This document shows, piece after piece, positions 34,506 through 45,359 of a stretch of 64,000 nucleotides of DNA (the stretch's first letter is position 1; each line of letters starts with the position of its first letter). The notes below the pieces were generated by a model. It was not told the origin of the DNA and searched no databases. It saw nothing but the letters and a program-made list of their open reading frames with translations. The DNA comes from Paragorgia papillata (Eukaryota > Cnidaria > Anthozoa > Scleralcyonacea > Coralliidae). The stretch spans positions 1,253,501 through 1,317,500 of the forward strand of contig JAWNZC010000261.1 of NCBI GenBank assembly GCA_035771165.1. The letters are read 5' to 3'. The translations under genes were made by a program, and so were the position numbers.

Positions 34506-34612
34506 ATTAGCATAAATTGTTAACCAATATGATATTTTATCGTTACGATAAGAGCACCGTTTTTCAAATGTCTGCTACAAAGGCTCTATCACTTTCTCTT
34601 GACATAATATGA

Positions 34613-34954
34613 TCATTCTCTGTAGTGTCTTTCTTTTCTTTTCTTTAGTTTTAAGATTCTATATGCTCGAAGTAATTGTGTGTTTAAATCTTCGTCCCTG
34701 CGGTTTTCTACAAACTGATGATCCCGTAGGTAAAGTCGAAGGTTTATCGCTTGTCTCCATTCTTTAATTTCTTCTTCGTACTGTTCTTCACTCATCATGA
34801 AGAAAAACATCGCAACAACGAAACCTTTGTTGACAGCAAGCAGTAACCAAAACGTATAGGCGTCCATTACTGTTGTATATCCGATATATGCTAAATATCT
34901 CACAGAGTACATAAAATTCCGTTGCATGTCAGTAGGGCAAAGTGAATTAATCAA
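34613..34954 (-). CDS. Hypothetical membrane protein, 113 aa
   Basis: Residues about 18-55 form one or two hydrophobic segments (YLAYIGYTTVMDAYTFWLLL, then a second around VVAMFFFMM). The rest is a charged, probably helical tail rich in E, R and K (EEIKEWRQ, ILKLKKRKER). The membrane segment plus charged tail layout is seen in many small viral proteins, which is only suggestive. It lies at the outer left of element 2 in the same direction as the left ATPase copy. No family named. Confidence 0.4.
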   Translation of the reverse strand: MINSLCPTDMQRNFMYSVRYLAYIGYTTVMDAYTFWLLLAVNKGFVVAMFFFMMSEEQYEEEIKEWRQAINLRLYLRDHQFVENRRDEDLNTQLLRAYRILKLKKRKERHYRE

Positions 34955-35215
34955 AGTTGATTACTAATACTTAGAATGAGAAGATGTCTAATTCGAGAGT
35001 CCAAAAGCGTTGTGTAAACATGGAACGGTTTCCCGTACTCGTAAAGTCAATCGAGAAGTCACGAGTATGAGGAATCGAATTGAGAAACAGTAAGAACGTA
35101 AGGTGCAGACGAAATATTATTTAGACATTTTTTTTGGCATGTTAGATGCTTTTATTAGGCCCGTTTAGGCCCTATTTGGCCTTTTTTTGCCCGTTTAGGC
35201 ATTTTGGCCCGTTCA

Positions 35216-35456
35216 AAGATACCCCCATGACCCCCGGGGCACCCCCAAATATACTACAAATACCCCCGGGGTGCCCCCAAAGATACCCCCATTACCCTCG
35301 GGCGGGGCACCCCTAAAGATACTACTAATACCCCTGAGGTGTGCCAAAAGATATTCCCACCACACCCGGGGCACCCCCACAAGATACTCCCAATACCCCA
35401 CGGGGTGCCCCCAAAGATACACCCACCACCCCCGTTGTACCCCCAAAGATAGCCGC
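35216..35456. repeat. GGGGGTGCCCC minisatellite, left
   Basis: About eight 30-33-bp units. On the minus strand each reads roughly TATCTTTGGGGGTGCCCC then GGGGTGGTGGG or similar. Multiple G runs make G-quadruplexes likely on that strand. The frames across both strands are artefacts. Confidence 0.85.
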
Positions 35457-35895
35457 TCTTTTAAATTAACTGAATTCGGTAATTGATCAATCCTTAAGAA
35501 CACGCCGCACCCTCTTCACGCTATATTTTACTATAATATAACTCGACAAGACCTTTTATACGAGAGTTGATAAGCGGTAACTTATACATTTAACCTGTAC
35601 CAAAAGAATATTAGAAAGACATTTGCATTATTTGTAAATACTTTATTGAACTTCAGCATAGTACAGAAGATAATGTTTCAACGATTCAACAGTAACTTTA
35701 ATTCTTATAATTGGTGTCATTCCAATACTGTGGCGTTTAGATTGATTGTAGGAGTACACTAGTTTTTGTAATACTGGTTTCTTTCGTTTGATGAAATCTA
35801 AACATATATTCAAAATGCACCGTCCTATATAGCCTTTAATAAACCACTATCAGTATATCTCAATGTCGCTTTTCTCAGGTATTCAGCACATATTT

Positions 35896-36708
35896 TTATA
35901 CCCGGGGTTGATATACATAATGTGTATCAGTCGGAAATATCCCGAATCTTACTCGGATTTCATCGGGACATGCATGTCGGCGTGAGATCGACAAACTGGT
36001 AGGCTTGCTGGAAAAACTTTGTGTTGTCGGGATACAACTGCTTGGCAAGATGAGTCACTTGACTTGCCTCACGAACATTTTTTGTTACGACAAAGTAACT
36101 AGCGTTGGGAGAGATGGTACGGTGGTCTTTGCTTTGATGAAAAACTTTTGCACAATATAATTAAATCACGCTGAGATTACCATGATGGGATTTCGTCGTG
36201 AACAGTTTAGCAATAATAGTATCTTTTTCACCCATCATGTCATCAATGATAAATAGATTTCTTATTTGGGGATTAATACTATCCAATATAGATTCTGATA
36301 AACCTTGCACGAACTGAATCCCAGGAATAAGAAGTTCCATTTTAGCAAACGTGTCTTGGTACTCAGAATAAAAATAAATTATATTTTCTGGGACAGGGGC
36401 GATCATGATTAGGGCGTTGGCTAACAATTCCTTGACAAAGGTTGTAATCCCAGTCTTGGTCCCCCTAGAGAACAAGAGCCCAAAGGGATGTGTTAATTGT
36501 ATGGAGTATGTCTTTTTGTTGTCTTGGTAATTCGATGTGGTTCCAACAAATGGAGAATGCTTAAATCGTAAAAAGTAGACATCGTTTGTATTGGCTAGAC
36601 ATCGTTTGTATTGGCTGATCTCCCCCATGCATGCATGACCTTTACGTGGCGTTGTTAATTAAACTGTCTTGAAAAGCTCTTTCTTCAATTATTACAAGCG
36701 TTAGACAT
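35896..36708 (-). pseudogene. C2H2 + FtsK/HerA-like ATPase, left-arm copy, broken
   Basis: The finger is cut by a TGA after its first Cys (near 36690). The Walker A-like loop reads GTKTGITTF, so the phosphate-binding Lys is replaced by Ile. Later parts keep ENIIYFYSEYQDTF, NLFIIDDMMGEKD and LFTTKSHHGNLSV, then a frame break near 36160 and a C-terminus ending RSGIFP-like then YVYQPRV. Packaging-ATPase type by motifs; not functional. Confidence 0.6.
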
Positions 36709-36861
36709 GTTCACACGACAACTCTCAAATTACTTGTGAAAATTTCTGTGAGAAAAGTAAGTTTATATCCTTGAGTTTCTTCTCTAATGCATGTGGGATA
36801 CCAAAAAGAACAAATGTGCATGCGTAGCTGGACGTCACTTGGACGTTTCTTAGACGCCGCC

Positions 36862-37012
36862 TCTAAGGGATTAACTCATGAGTAAATTAGTAACTCATGA
36901 GTAACTCATGAGTAACTAGTGAGTAACTCGTGAGTAACTCGTGAGCAACACATGAGTAAATGAGTAACTCACGAGTTACTCATGAGTTACCCATTTACTC
37001 ATGAGTTAATCC
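36862..37012. repeat. AACTCATGAGTTA-type iterons at the palindrome centre, element 2
   Basis: Twelve or so units (AACTCATGAGTAA, AACTCGTGAGTAA, AACTCACGAGTTA, AACTCATGAGTTA), themselves palindromic, between the two divergent ATPase genes. The array is flanked on both sides by AAGGGATT and GACG(C/T) words. Confidence 0.8.
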
Positions 37013-37170
37013 CTTAGAGGTTGCGTCTAAGAAATTTCCCAGTGACGTGCTGCTACGCATGCGCATTGGTTCGTTTTGGTATCCCACATGTATTAGAGAA
37101 GAAACTCAAGGATATAATCTTACTTTTCTCACAGAAATTTTCACAACTAATTTGAGAGTTGTCGTTGAAT

Positions 37171-37959
37171 ATGTCTAACGCTTGTAATATTTGCGGAAAG
37201 AGCTATTCAAGACAGTTTAATTTACAACGACACGTAAAGGTCATGCATGGGGGAGATCAGCCAATACAAACGATGTCTACTGATTCTACATTTAAGCATT
37301 CTCCATTTGATGGAACAGCATCGAATTACCAAGACAACAAAAAGACATACTCCATGCACTTAACACATCCCTTTGGGCTCTTGTTCTCTGGGGGGACCAA
37401 GACTGGGTTCACAACCTTTGTCAAGGAATTGTTAGCCAACGCCCAAATCATGATCGACCCTGTCCCAGAAAATATAATTTATTTTTATTCTGAGTACCAA
37501 GACACGTTTGCTAAAATGGAACTTCTTATTCCTGGGATTCAGTTCGTGCATTGGTTTATCCGAATCTATATTGGATAGTATTAATCATATCCCCAAATAA
37601 GAAATCTATTTATCATTGATGACATGATGGGTGAAAAACATACGATTATTGCCAAACTGTTCACGAAGAAATCCCAACATGGTAATCTCCGCGTGATTTA
37701 TATTGTGCAAAATTTGTTTCATCAAAGCAAAGACCATCGTACCATCTCGCTCAACGCTAGTTACTGTGTCCTAACAAACAATGTTCGTGAGGCAAGTCGA
37801 GCAACTCATCTTGCCAAGCAGTTGTATCCCGACAACACAAAGTTTTTCCAGCAAGCTTACCAGTTTGTCGATCTCACGCCGACATGTCCCGATGAAATCC
37901 GAGTAAGATCCGGGATATTTCCGACTGATACACATAATGTATATCAACACCGGGTATAA
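37171..37959 (+). pseudogene. C2H2 + FtsK/HerA-like ATPase, right-arm copy, broken
   Basis: ATG at 37171. Intact C2H2 finger (CNICGKSYSRQFNLQRH, then H). Walker A-like loop reads GTKTGFTTF: Lys replaced by Phe. A frame break at about 37560 ends the first part after IQFVH. The second part resumes with a DDMMGEKH Walker B tail, QNLFHQSKDHRTISLN, REASRATHLAKQLYP and an end in VYQHRV. An 11-codon gap relative to element 1 lies before FVDLTP. Polyadenylation signal AATAAA near 38208. Confidence 0.6.
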
Positions 37960-38410
37960 AAATAAGTGCTGAATACCTGAGAAACGCGACATTGAGACAT
38001 GCTGATAATGGTTTATTAAAGGCTATATAGGACGGGGCATTTTGAATATATGTTTAGATTTCATCAAACGAAAGAAACCATTATTACAAAAACTAGTGTA
38101 CTCCTACAATCAATCTAAACGCCATAGTATTGGAATGACACCAATTATAAGAATTAAAGTTACTGTTGAATCGTTGAAACATTATCTTCTGTACTATGCT
38201 GAAGTTCAATAAAGTATTTACAAATAATGTATATGTCTTTCTGATATTCTTTTGGTACAGGTTAAATGTATAAGTTACCTCTTATGATCAACTCTCGTAT
38301 AAAAGGTCTTGTCGAGTTATATTATAGTAAAATATAGCGTGAAGAGGGTGCGGTGTGTTCTTAAGGATGGATCAATTACCGAATTCAGTTAATTTAAAAG
38401 AGCGGCTATC

Positions 38411-38575
38411 TTTGGGGGTGCCCCTGGGGTGGTGGTGGTATCTTTGGGGGCACCCCATGGGGTATTGGCAGTATCTTGTGGGGGGTTGCCCCTGGGGTGG
38501 TGGGGATATGTTTGAGGGCACCCCAGGGGTATTGGTAGTATCTTTGGGGGTGCCGCGGGGGTGATGGATTATCTT
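38411..38575. repeat. GGGGGTGCCCC minisatellite, right
   Basis: Five or six 30-33-bp units, plus-strand G-rich, mirroring 35216-35456. Confidence 0.85.
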
Positions 38576-38741
38576 TGAACGGGCCTAAACGGGCGAAAAA
38601 AGGCCAAATAGGGCCTGAACGGGCGCCTAATTAAAGCATCTAACATGCCAAAAAAAGTCTAAATAATATTTCGTCTGTACCTTACGTTCTTACAGTTTCT
38701 CAATTCGATTTCTCATACTCGCGACTTCTCGATTGACTTTA

Positions 38742-39111
38742 TTAACTCATTCAAAACGCACCAGAAGATGTAAATTTCACACTATCAACTATACACGTTT
38801 ATACTGAAAATTTAAATACAGTATAGAAATTAAGGAGCAATGTAACGCATCTCACGATTGTCGGGTATGTAGTAGGCTCAGATTCCAGCAAAATCGGATG
38901 GGCGCATCGGCTTCATCATTGTAAAAGTCGACCAATCATATGCGACCTCCCCAAAATCTGGAGTGGCGGCATAAATCTCACTCGTAAATGACGTAAATAA
39001 TTATATACTATGGTGAGTACGATTAGTGTAACTAAATTTTGATCGGTCATTCTCTGGCTTTCCTTGGAAAGAAAATGTCACTCCAAAAATGGCGCACAAA
39101 CTGTTATTGAA
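38742..39111. other. Intergenic, no gene recognised
   Basis: No structure noticed apart from the flanking duplication of the next element. Confidence 0.35.
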
Positions 39112-39433
39112 CTGTGGCGTAGGAAGATGTGAAATATTCGGGGGGGGAGGCTATAGCAAAGTAAAATTTCGGGGGGGGGGGGGGTAATTTTTGCTTGTCA
39201 GCAAAACGTTAATATTTACAATTACATTAAACGTTAATATTTACACTGACTTTATCGTTACCAATACTAAGGACTATATATTTTTCTTTTAAAACTAGAT
39301 GCATGGTATAATATTGCTTAATCGATCCTCTGTTAGGACTCACTGTCCACTGTCCATTTGCTGAAGGTGAAAGATATTACACCACCCCCCACCCCCCCAC
39401 CCCCCCCCCCCCCACCCGCTTCCTACGCCACTG
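39112..39433. mobile_element. hAT-like MITE, 322 bp
   Basis: Left end CTGTGGCGTAGGAAG, right end on the reverse strand CAGTGGCGTAGGAAG. Candidate 8-bp target duplication TTATTGAA (39104-39111) and TTATTCGA (39434-39441), matching at 6 of 8. CAGTGGCGTAG ends and 8-bp duplications are usual for hAT elements. The interior has two G runs and C runs (39160-39175, 39380-39414). Confidence 0.7.
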
Positions 39434-39441
39434 TTATTCGA

Positions 39442-40880
39442 TTCTAAAAGCCTGGTTATTTGTACATCAATTTGATTTCAATTGCAGTCCGGAGTGTTAT
39501 TTTTTGTTTTGTTATCCGCGAGATGCATGCTAGCCATGATATATATTGATGCAGGTGCCGTTGAGTTTTCTCTTTGACACACTCTAGGTTAGGTTAGATT
39601 ACTTTACATTTTGGATCGCATTGGAGCAAGTGTTAAATCTTCGGTATTCATTATTTAGCATTCCACGCAACTGATAAGTCGCATCCGTGAATCAGTAAAA
39701 TATGAATAAAATATTAACGACAAAAATTGTTAGTGGAATACGCTCTTTACCTGGATACTACAATCACGAGTTTAGAATAACACATGGCTAGTTTTGTGAG
39801 ACAATTTAGCAGCTATATTTTCCTAAAGTAAATTAGCGGCGAGTCGCCGTTGCGAAAGAAAAACTGTTCATGATCTCACTTGAAATCTGAATTGACCGTG
39901 GAACCACTTGAATGTGACTGGTTAACTGCCCAACGCATGAAATAAATAGAAGAGTTCGGCAAAACATCCCTCGCTAGCAAATGTTAAAACTTTATAAGTT
40001 GTGATAAAATCACGTTCAACTGATAATAAATTATACATTCGTAGTTTATCAGATGCTTTACGCCTTGAAGAGAAATGTTATAAGGCATGAAAGAAGTCTT
40101 TCGTTTTTTAATCTTTTCCGCTCATCAAAGATCAACGAGAGTCTGAAATCAGAAACAAGATCGTCGCTCTTCGACGTAATCTTCACCGAAACTTGTCTTA
40201 CTACAACTCGCAGACGTAAAATATTTTCGATCATCAGTTTTATTGACACCATTCTGTGAACTGTACATCCCACTGGCAGTTTTTAGTCAATAAAGAAGAG
40301 AGATGCACTTTAGTGTTATTTGCATAATTTTTAATTATTTAAATATTAACTCATTACGTCACGGACAAGGAATAAAGCCGATGCGCCCAGCCGTTGTTAC
40401 CGGCCGGAAACTGAGCCTAGGTATGTAGTTATGAGTTCAAAATATGCAACTTTAGACAAAAAAAACCTGTAGCGAAACAGTTTAGCGTTGCGTGTTAACG
40501 GCTCAGTTTTTTTGTCATTGGATCTTGACAACCTCAGATCTTAGTTTTATAAGTTTGCTATCTCTAAGTTGTGGAAGACAAACATAACTTTGATTTTACA
40601 AGAAACATTGATAAATCGTTATTCGAGATTTAATAGGTGTTTGTGATTCACGTCATTCACTGATCCAGGTGATGGAAACGACGACAATTACTTAGACACA
40701 AAAACATAAAACCTAGGGTAGCGCTGTTCTCCCACTCGTGTACTGTTCAAGTCGCAAAAGGTCAAAACGAACATGAAATGAATTACGCCCCTTCGTAGCT
40801 AGGGAAGGTGCGAAAACATAACTTAATTAATCAACATAAAGACACTTTCAGAGGCTTTCAAAGATAGCCGACATATAGAT
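39442..40880. other. Intergenic, no gene recognised
   Basis: Small frames at 40053-40273 on both strands are mutually overlapping and featureless. No repeats noticed. Confidence 0.4.
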
Positions 40881-41004
40881 TGAAAAATTAGCCTTCGGAA
40901 AATTATTAACAGCGTTATTCCGTCCAAAGAGAGACCAACTCAAACCTACAGCAAAAATCAAAAATCAGTAGCAGAAGAATTCAACCAGTTATGCCCTCCT
41001 ATCT

Positions 41005-42851
41005 ATGCACTCAAACAAATCTCCAGTCCCTGACAAGATCATTATGCGCGTCATCAAAGACTGTTTACCAGTAATATTAGGGCCCCTCACTGGTATAATT
41101 AATCAGTAGATCTACATATCCCAATGCATGGAAAAAAGCTGAAATAATACCTTTGTTAAAAGACGGTGACCATGAGCAAGACGAATAACCGTCCACTCTC
41201 GCTCTTACCCGTTGCCTCTAAAATCTGTGAAAAAGTTGTGCTTAGCCAATTCAACTCCTATTTACTGAGAAATAACCGTTTGTCTTCTCACCAAAGTGGT
41301 AATAAGAAACAGTTTTCCACAGAGACACTGAACATTTTTGTGAGTGACTGCATCCTAGAAGCGATGGATAAAAAAATGTTAACGGCGCTTGTCCTATTGG
41401 ACCCATCCAAGACATTCGATAGTATTAGTCACTCTATTCTACTTCAAAAATTAGAACGCATTGGTGTCTCTCAATCCTCGTTAAGATGGTTTAGCAGCTA
41501 CCTAACCGAAGATCACAAGTAGTGCATATCGGTTCGACCTTATCCTCACCCCTGATATCACTCACGGTGTACCACAAGGCGCGATACTTTCATCATTACT
41601 CTTCTGCATATACATGAACGATCTTCCGTTATCACCATGTAGTACAGCTCCTTTGAATCTTACGTTGATGATTACAAGGTCTTCCTATCTTTTCCAATAA
41701 AATATATGATCTCTACTAAAGCAAAACTGGAAGAAGATCTTTGTCTAGTAGCTAAATGGTGCTCAACTAATCAGCTATTAATCAACCCAGGCAAGACTAA
41801 GTTCCTTGTTATTGGCACACTACAGTTGCTAAAGAAACTTCCTGATACAATGACTCTCTCATTCTTAGGGAAAGAAATCAAGCCTGAGTTCAGTGCAAAA
41901 GATTTAGGAGTTATCGCAGATTCACACTTGACGTACAACGAACATATCAGAAAACTTTCTTCCTCATGTACTTCGAAATTGTGTCAGATTAACAGAGTGA
42001 AGGACAGTTTTGACAAATAAACGCTTGACATAATCATCTCATCTCTTGTCATCAGTAAGCTTTTTTACTGTGTTTCAATGTCGTCAAATACATCTGCCAC
42101 AAATATCGGCAAGTTTCAAGCCGCGTACAGAACTTTGCATGCAGGATAATCACAAATACAAGAAAGTATGATCACATCACTCCTGCACTACGCCAGATTG
42201 GTTGGCTACCTGTCAGTGAACAATTGCTGTTCAGAGACTCAATCATGACCTACAAATGTATGAACTCGCTTGCTCCATCATATTTAAGTAACAAATTTAG
42301 TAAACGCTCTTCAATACACAACCGACTCACACGTAACCAAGATAGTGTACAAATTCCTCTTTACCGAACTGCTTCTGGGCAACGATCGTTTCACTGCAGA
42401 GCTGTAAAACTTGGGAATAGTTTAGAAGATAACATTAAACAGGCAACATCTCTCAGTCACTTCAAGAAGTTAAAGTGCCTGTCTCACGTTTGGGGATTTT
42501 ACATATTCGTAATACTTGTGTCTTTCTGAGCAAAATCATAATATATCTTGTCAGCCGAAAATTTCATCTTCATGGAGTTTTTCGCTGTCAAAAGGTACCG
42601 GATGTGATGTCACAAGAGGCATTCCAAACCAGTTTTCCTTTGTTACGTGCAACAAAAATGCATATTGTGACATCACATCCGGTAACTTTGACAGCAAAAA
42701 AGGCCATGAAGATGAAATTTTCGGCTGACAAGATATATTATGATTCTGCTCAGGAAGACACAAATATTACGAAAATGTAAAATCCCCAAACGTGAGATAG
42801 GCACTTTAATGAAAAACTATTTGTTAGACAATTTTATTAATAGCCAGTAAT
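41005..42851 (+). pseudogene. CR1/L2-like reverse transcriptase relic
   Basis: Blocks in order: NNRPLSLLPVASKICEKVV, LVLLDPSKTFDSISH (first catalytic Asp region), a frame break near 41522, HGVPQGAILSSLLFCIYMND, catalytic YVDDYKVF near 41665, a further break, LLINPGKTKFLVIGT, KDLGVIADSHLTYNEHI, another break near 42020, then MTYKCMNSLAPSYLSNKF and SHFKKL. The MITE interrupts here and MKNYLLDNFINSQ plus stop follows it. At least four frame changes. Confidence 0.75.
42474..42805. mobile_element. TTAA-flanked 332-bp palindromic MITE in the LINE ORF
   Basis: TTAA at 42470-42473 and 42806-42809. Ends AGTGCCTGTCTCACGTTTGG and, on the reverse strand, AGTGCCTATCTCACGTTTGG. Nearly full-length palindrome with CCGGATGTGATGTCACA in the arms. 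Removing it and one TTAA restores the LINE frame FKKL-MKNYLL. Frames at 42475-42780 and 42551-42763 on both strands are palindrome artefacts. Confidence 0.9.
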
Positions 42852-42965
42852 TAATATTTTAAGCTGTATATATCTATATATTTGATTTTATAAATATTCA
42901 TATTTTACATTATAAATTTTAAGCTGTAATGGGCGTTGAAAAGCCCAGTTGGGAATTGCTCAATA

Positions 42966-43062
42966 AAGTATGTATGTGTGTATGTATGTGTGTGTGTATG
43001 TGTGTGTGTGTGGTGTGTGTGTATGTATGTATGTATGTATGTATGTATGTATGTATGTATGT
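42966..43062 (+). repeat. (GTAT)n/(GT)n LINE tail
   Basis: Mixed GTAT and GT repeats directly after the LINE polyadenylation-like signal. Confidence 0.9.
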
Positions 43063-43750
43063 ATATAGAACCAGGTGCGTATCATTATAGCCTAAACGGC
43101 AATATATTAATAGCTAAATAATTTCAAGTGTTTTATCAAATTTAGCAAGACTTTCTTTCTGGCTGTTGAGTTGAAAAACTGGGTCATTCTGAACTGAATA
43201 ACTAGTAGCCTGCGAGTCAGCCGGCTCTCCTTTTTGACTTCTATACGCACTGGCGCACAAATTGGATAATATCAATTTTATAATTCCAGACACTTAGCAA
43301 AGACATTTAACGGCAGAAAGGAACTTCGTTTGAAAAAGAACTCATAAAGCAATGATCTTTATTACACGAATTAAGTGAATGTGTAATCTCCTCTTATTAA
43401 TATGTTTTGAAGTTTTGAACGGCTGGCACATTATTATTGCGTTACGGCGACGGACGGGACTCGATTGGTGATGAAAGTGATGACACGTGCTTCTGTATTA
43501 TAAAGCCAGACACTGACAGACAGAGAGATTCATGGAGTTTCAACCCGGATCTACTTTGCTATTTATTTTCTTTTGTTCCACAGCGATTGTTTTAAAAATA
43601 TTAAGAGCCACGGCGTTTTTAATAGCAGTTTTGTTGGAATATGTCTTCACTCCATGCATTGTTGAACTCCGTAAACAATAACTTTAAAAATAATTTATTC
43701 TGCATTAATTGTGTTCGACCAATAGAAACTGGCGGCCGCCAAATTCGACC
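43063..43750. other. Intergenic, no gene recognised
   Basis: Ends with a direct repeat TTCGACCAATAGAAA at 43713 and 43744, next to the BEL relic. Confidence 0.4.
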
Positions 43751-43754
43751 AATA

Positions 43755-44410
43755 GAAATATGCGGCCTCTGACCGCCGCGAGTAATGAAAAAAAAACATG
43801 CTTTGTTGCAGACCCACATTCCACAGCAACAGGAGGGCCGCAGGTTATTGCAATGTAGACAGTCCTTCTAAACCACTCTGGTGATTGACGCACAAGGGCT
43901 AGTGTATGTTCCCTTCCAACAGGTAGGTATCTCTCAAGAACGGCTTGGATCAGGAGTATTGATATGGGATGTACGGGCGGAAGAATTACTTGATGCTTTT
44001 CTTCGAACGGTTTCGGAGCCTTATTGAGTCGACCGCCCACTTGGATGACACCGTCTATATAAACCGGTTGAAGACGAAGAGAACGGTTCCTACGTAGAAC
44101 TTTGTGGATTGAAGCGCTATATAGTCTCAATCTGGGCTTGTCTGCACAAGGCAGTAGACGCGTCTGCTACGTCGTCGGCACTCAAGATCTTGGTCAGTCG
44201 GACTGGAGATGGATTTCGTTCCTGCACTTTACACTTCAATTTAAATATGAACTTTATCCACCTTCCGTATAATCGAACGAGTAGTTTTTTCCAATTGACC
44301 AGGCTCTTTTTTGAGGTCGTAGATGTAGCAATTCAAGGACTGATACTTTTAATTTGTTTCAAGTTCACCCTAGTCAATTGCAGGAGGCGCTCCAAGCGGA
44401 CACTGATCTT
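43755..44410 (-). pseudogene. BEL/Pao integrase N-terminal region relic
   Basis: Minus strand from about 44410: NWKKLLVRLYGRWIKF-like and RLTKILSADDVADA pieces, then after a frame break SLRLQPVYIDGVIQVGGRLN, HQVILPPVHPISILLI and GREHTLALVRQ. This is the conserved run ahead of the integrase zinc domain in BEL/Pao elements. The later Cys pair survives as ITCGPPVAVECGSATK. The catalytic core is missing. Confidence 0.7.
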
Positions 44411-45359
44411 CTAGTCAGGGAGCAGGGACCGAAAATTGCAAGTTTCGTTCAACCATCACCACAGAAAAGGATTGACACTTTATTCTGGTAGAGAAATACC
44501 TTCTGATTAATGCTAGATAGTTCGTAGAGTTGAAATGTGGTACACGTTTCAAGATACAGCGCTTTTTTATCAAGCAATCTACAGCCCAGCATTGAAACGA
44601 GGCTGAGATCTAGATTGAACTTATTAGCTCTTGTCGCCCGCAATTATAAAGCGAATGCTGTTAAAAGTTGATGGAGACCTTGCAGTCAAGTAGGTAGATA
44701 AAAAATACATATGACAAAGTGACAATAAGGAATGTCACGTGACTGGTCAGCTACAAAATGCCCAATTGTAAACAGCAAACGCAACAATTAAGATAAAAAG
44801 TATTCAACTTCAGCTTTCACATCGGTTATTTTTACTGGAAGACTATTTTGTGTACATTACATGAAGTACTTACTTTATCGCTAGATAAATGATCCACCAT
44901 GGCCACGTCGCTACTCTGACTGTAAGTATGTAAATTCAATCAAATTAGCTTAAAAGTGCTATTTTTTAATCCATTTAAAGTAAAGATTCTAACAGAATCT
45001 TTTATGTCTATATAAGCTGTTATAAATGATGAATATATGGAGAGAAAAAATTTCCAACTCAAAATTTCCTAAGATTATCCTAGACCTAGCATCCAATTTT
45101 CAGGTCTTCTGAAAGATTTTTTTCTTGGCAATGGATTTTACAACGAAAATCTTTATTTTGTAACTGTTATGATGATGTTTTGTAACTGATATGATGATGA
45201 TGTGTGTACGTTGACTGATATAAAATGCTTTTTCGGGCAAGACAAATTTGATGAAATGATGTTTATTGACATTGTGTCATGATCACAACTCCATTCCAGT
45301 GTTTCATGATCACAATAGTTTCAATTTTACTTTGTTCGAAGGTGTGTGTTCAGATTTTT
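44411..45359. other. Spacer before the orphan gene
   Basis: No gene recognised. A short GATGAT run is at 45170-45205. Confidence 0.35.

Larger units (their letters stand above)
35042..36940 (-). repeat. Element 2 left arm
   Basis: Inverted copy of the right arm, slightly longer because of a stretch near 35712-35935 and more minisatellite units. Identity is high except for small indels. Confidence 0.85.
34153..38741. mobile_element. Element 2: ATPase-bearing head-to-head palindrome
   Basis: Arms 35042 to about 36940 and about 36975 to 38741 are inverted copies. Order outward from the centre: iterons, ATPase gene, 3' end with AATAAA, GGGGGTGCCCC minisatellite, then a block with GCCCGTTTAGGC words ending in TAAAGTCAATCGAGAAGTC. 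The left side continues to 34153 with two open frames lacking on the right. Related to the core of element 1. No target duplication found. Confidence 0.65.
36975..38741 (+). repeat. Element 2 right arm
   Basis: Inverted copy of 35042-36940, with the ATPase gene on the plus strand, a shorter minisatellite and the same outer GCCCGTTTAGG-type block. Confidence 0.85.
40881..43062 (+). mobile_element. Decayed CR1/L2-like LINE with (GTAT)n tail
   Basis: RT-protein pieces run from about 41005 (SPVPDKIIMRVIKD) to the C-terminus, whose last codons lie after the MITE at 42806-42851. A 3' UTR with GGGCGTTGAAAAGCCC hairpin and AATAAAG at about 42962 leads into the (GTAT)n tail. The endonuclease region is not recognisable. 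Confidence 0.75.

Noticed and set aside
40053..40273. Overlapping frames on both strands of about 70 codons
   Set aside because: Mutually exclusive, no domain and no conservation visible in the window.
42475..42780. Matching frames on both strands
   Set aside because: Palindromic MITE artefact.
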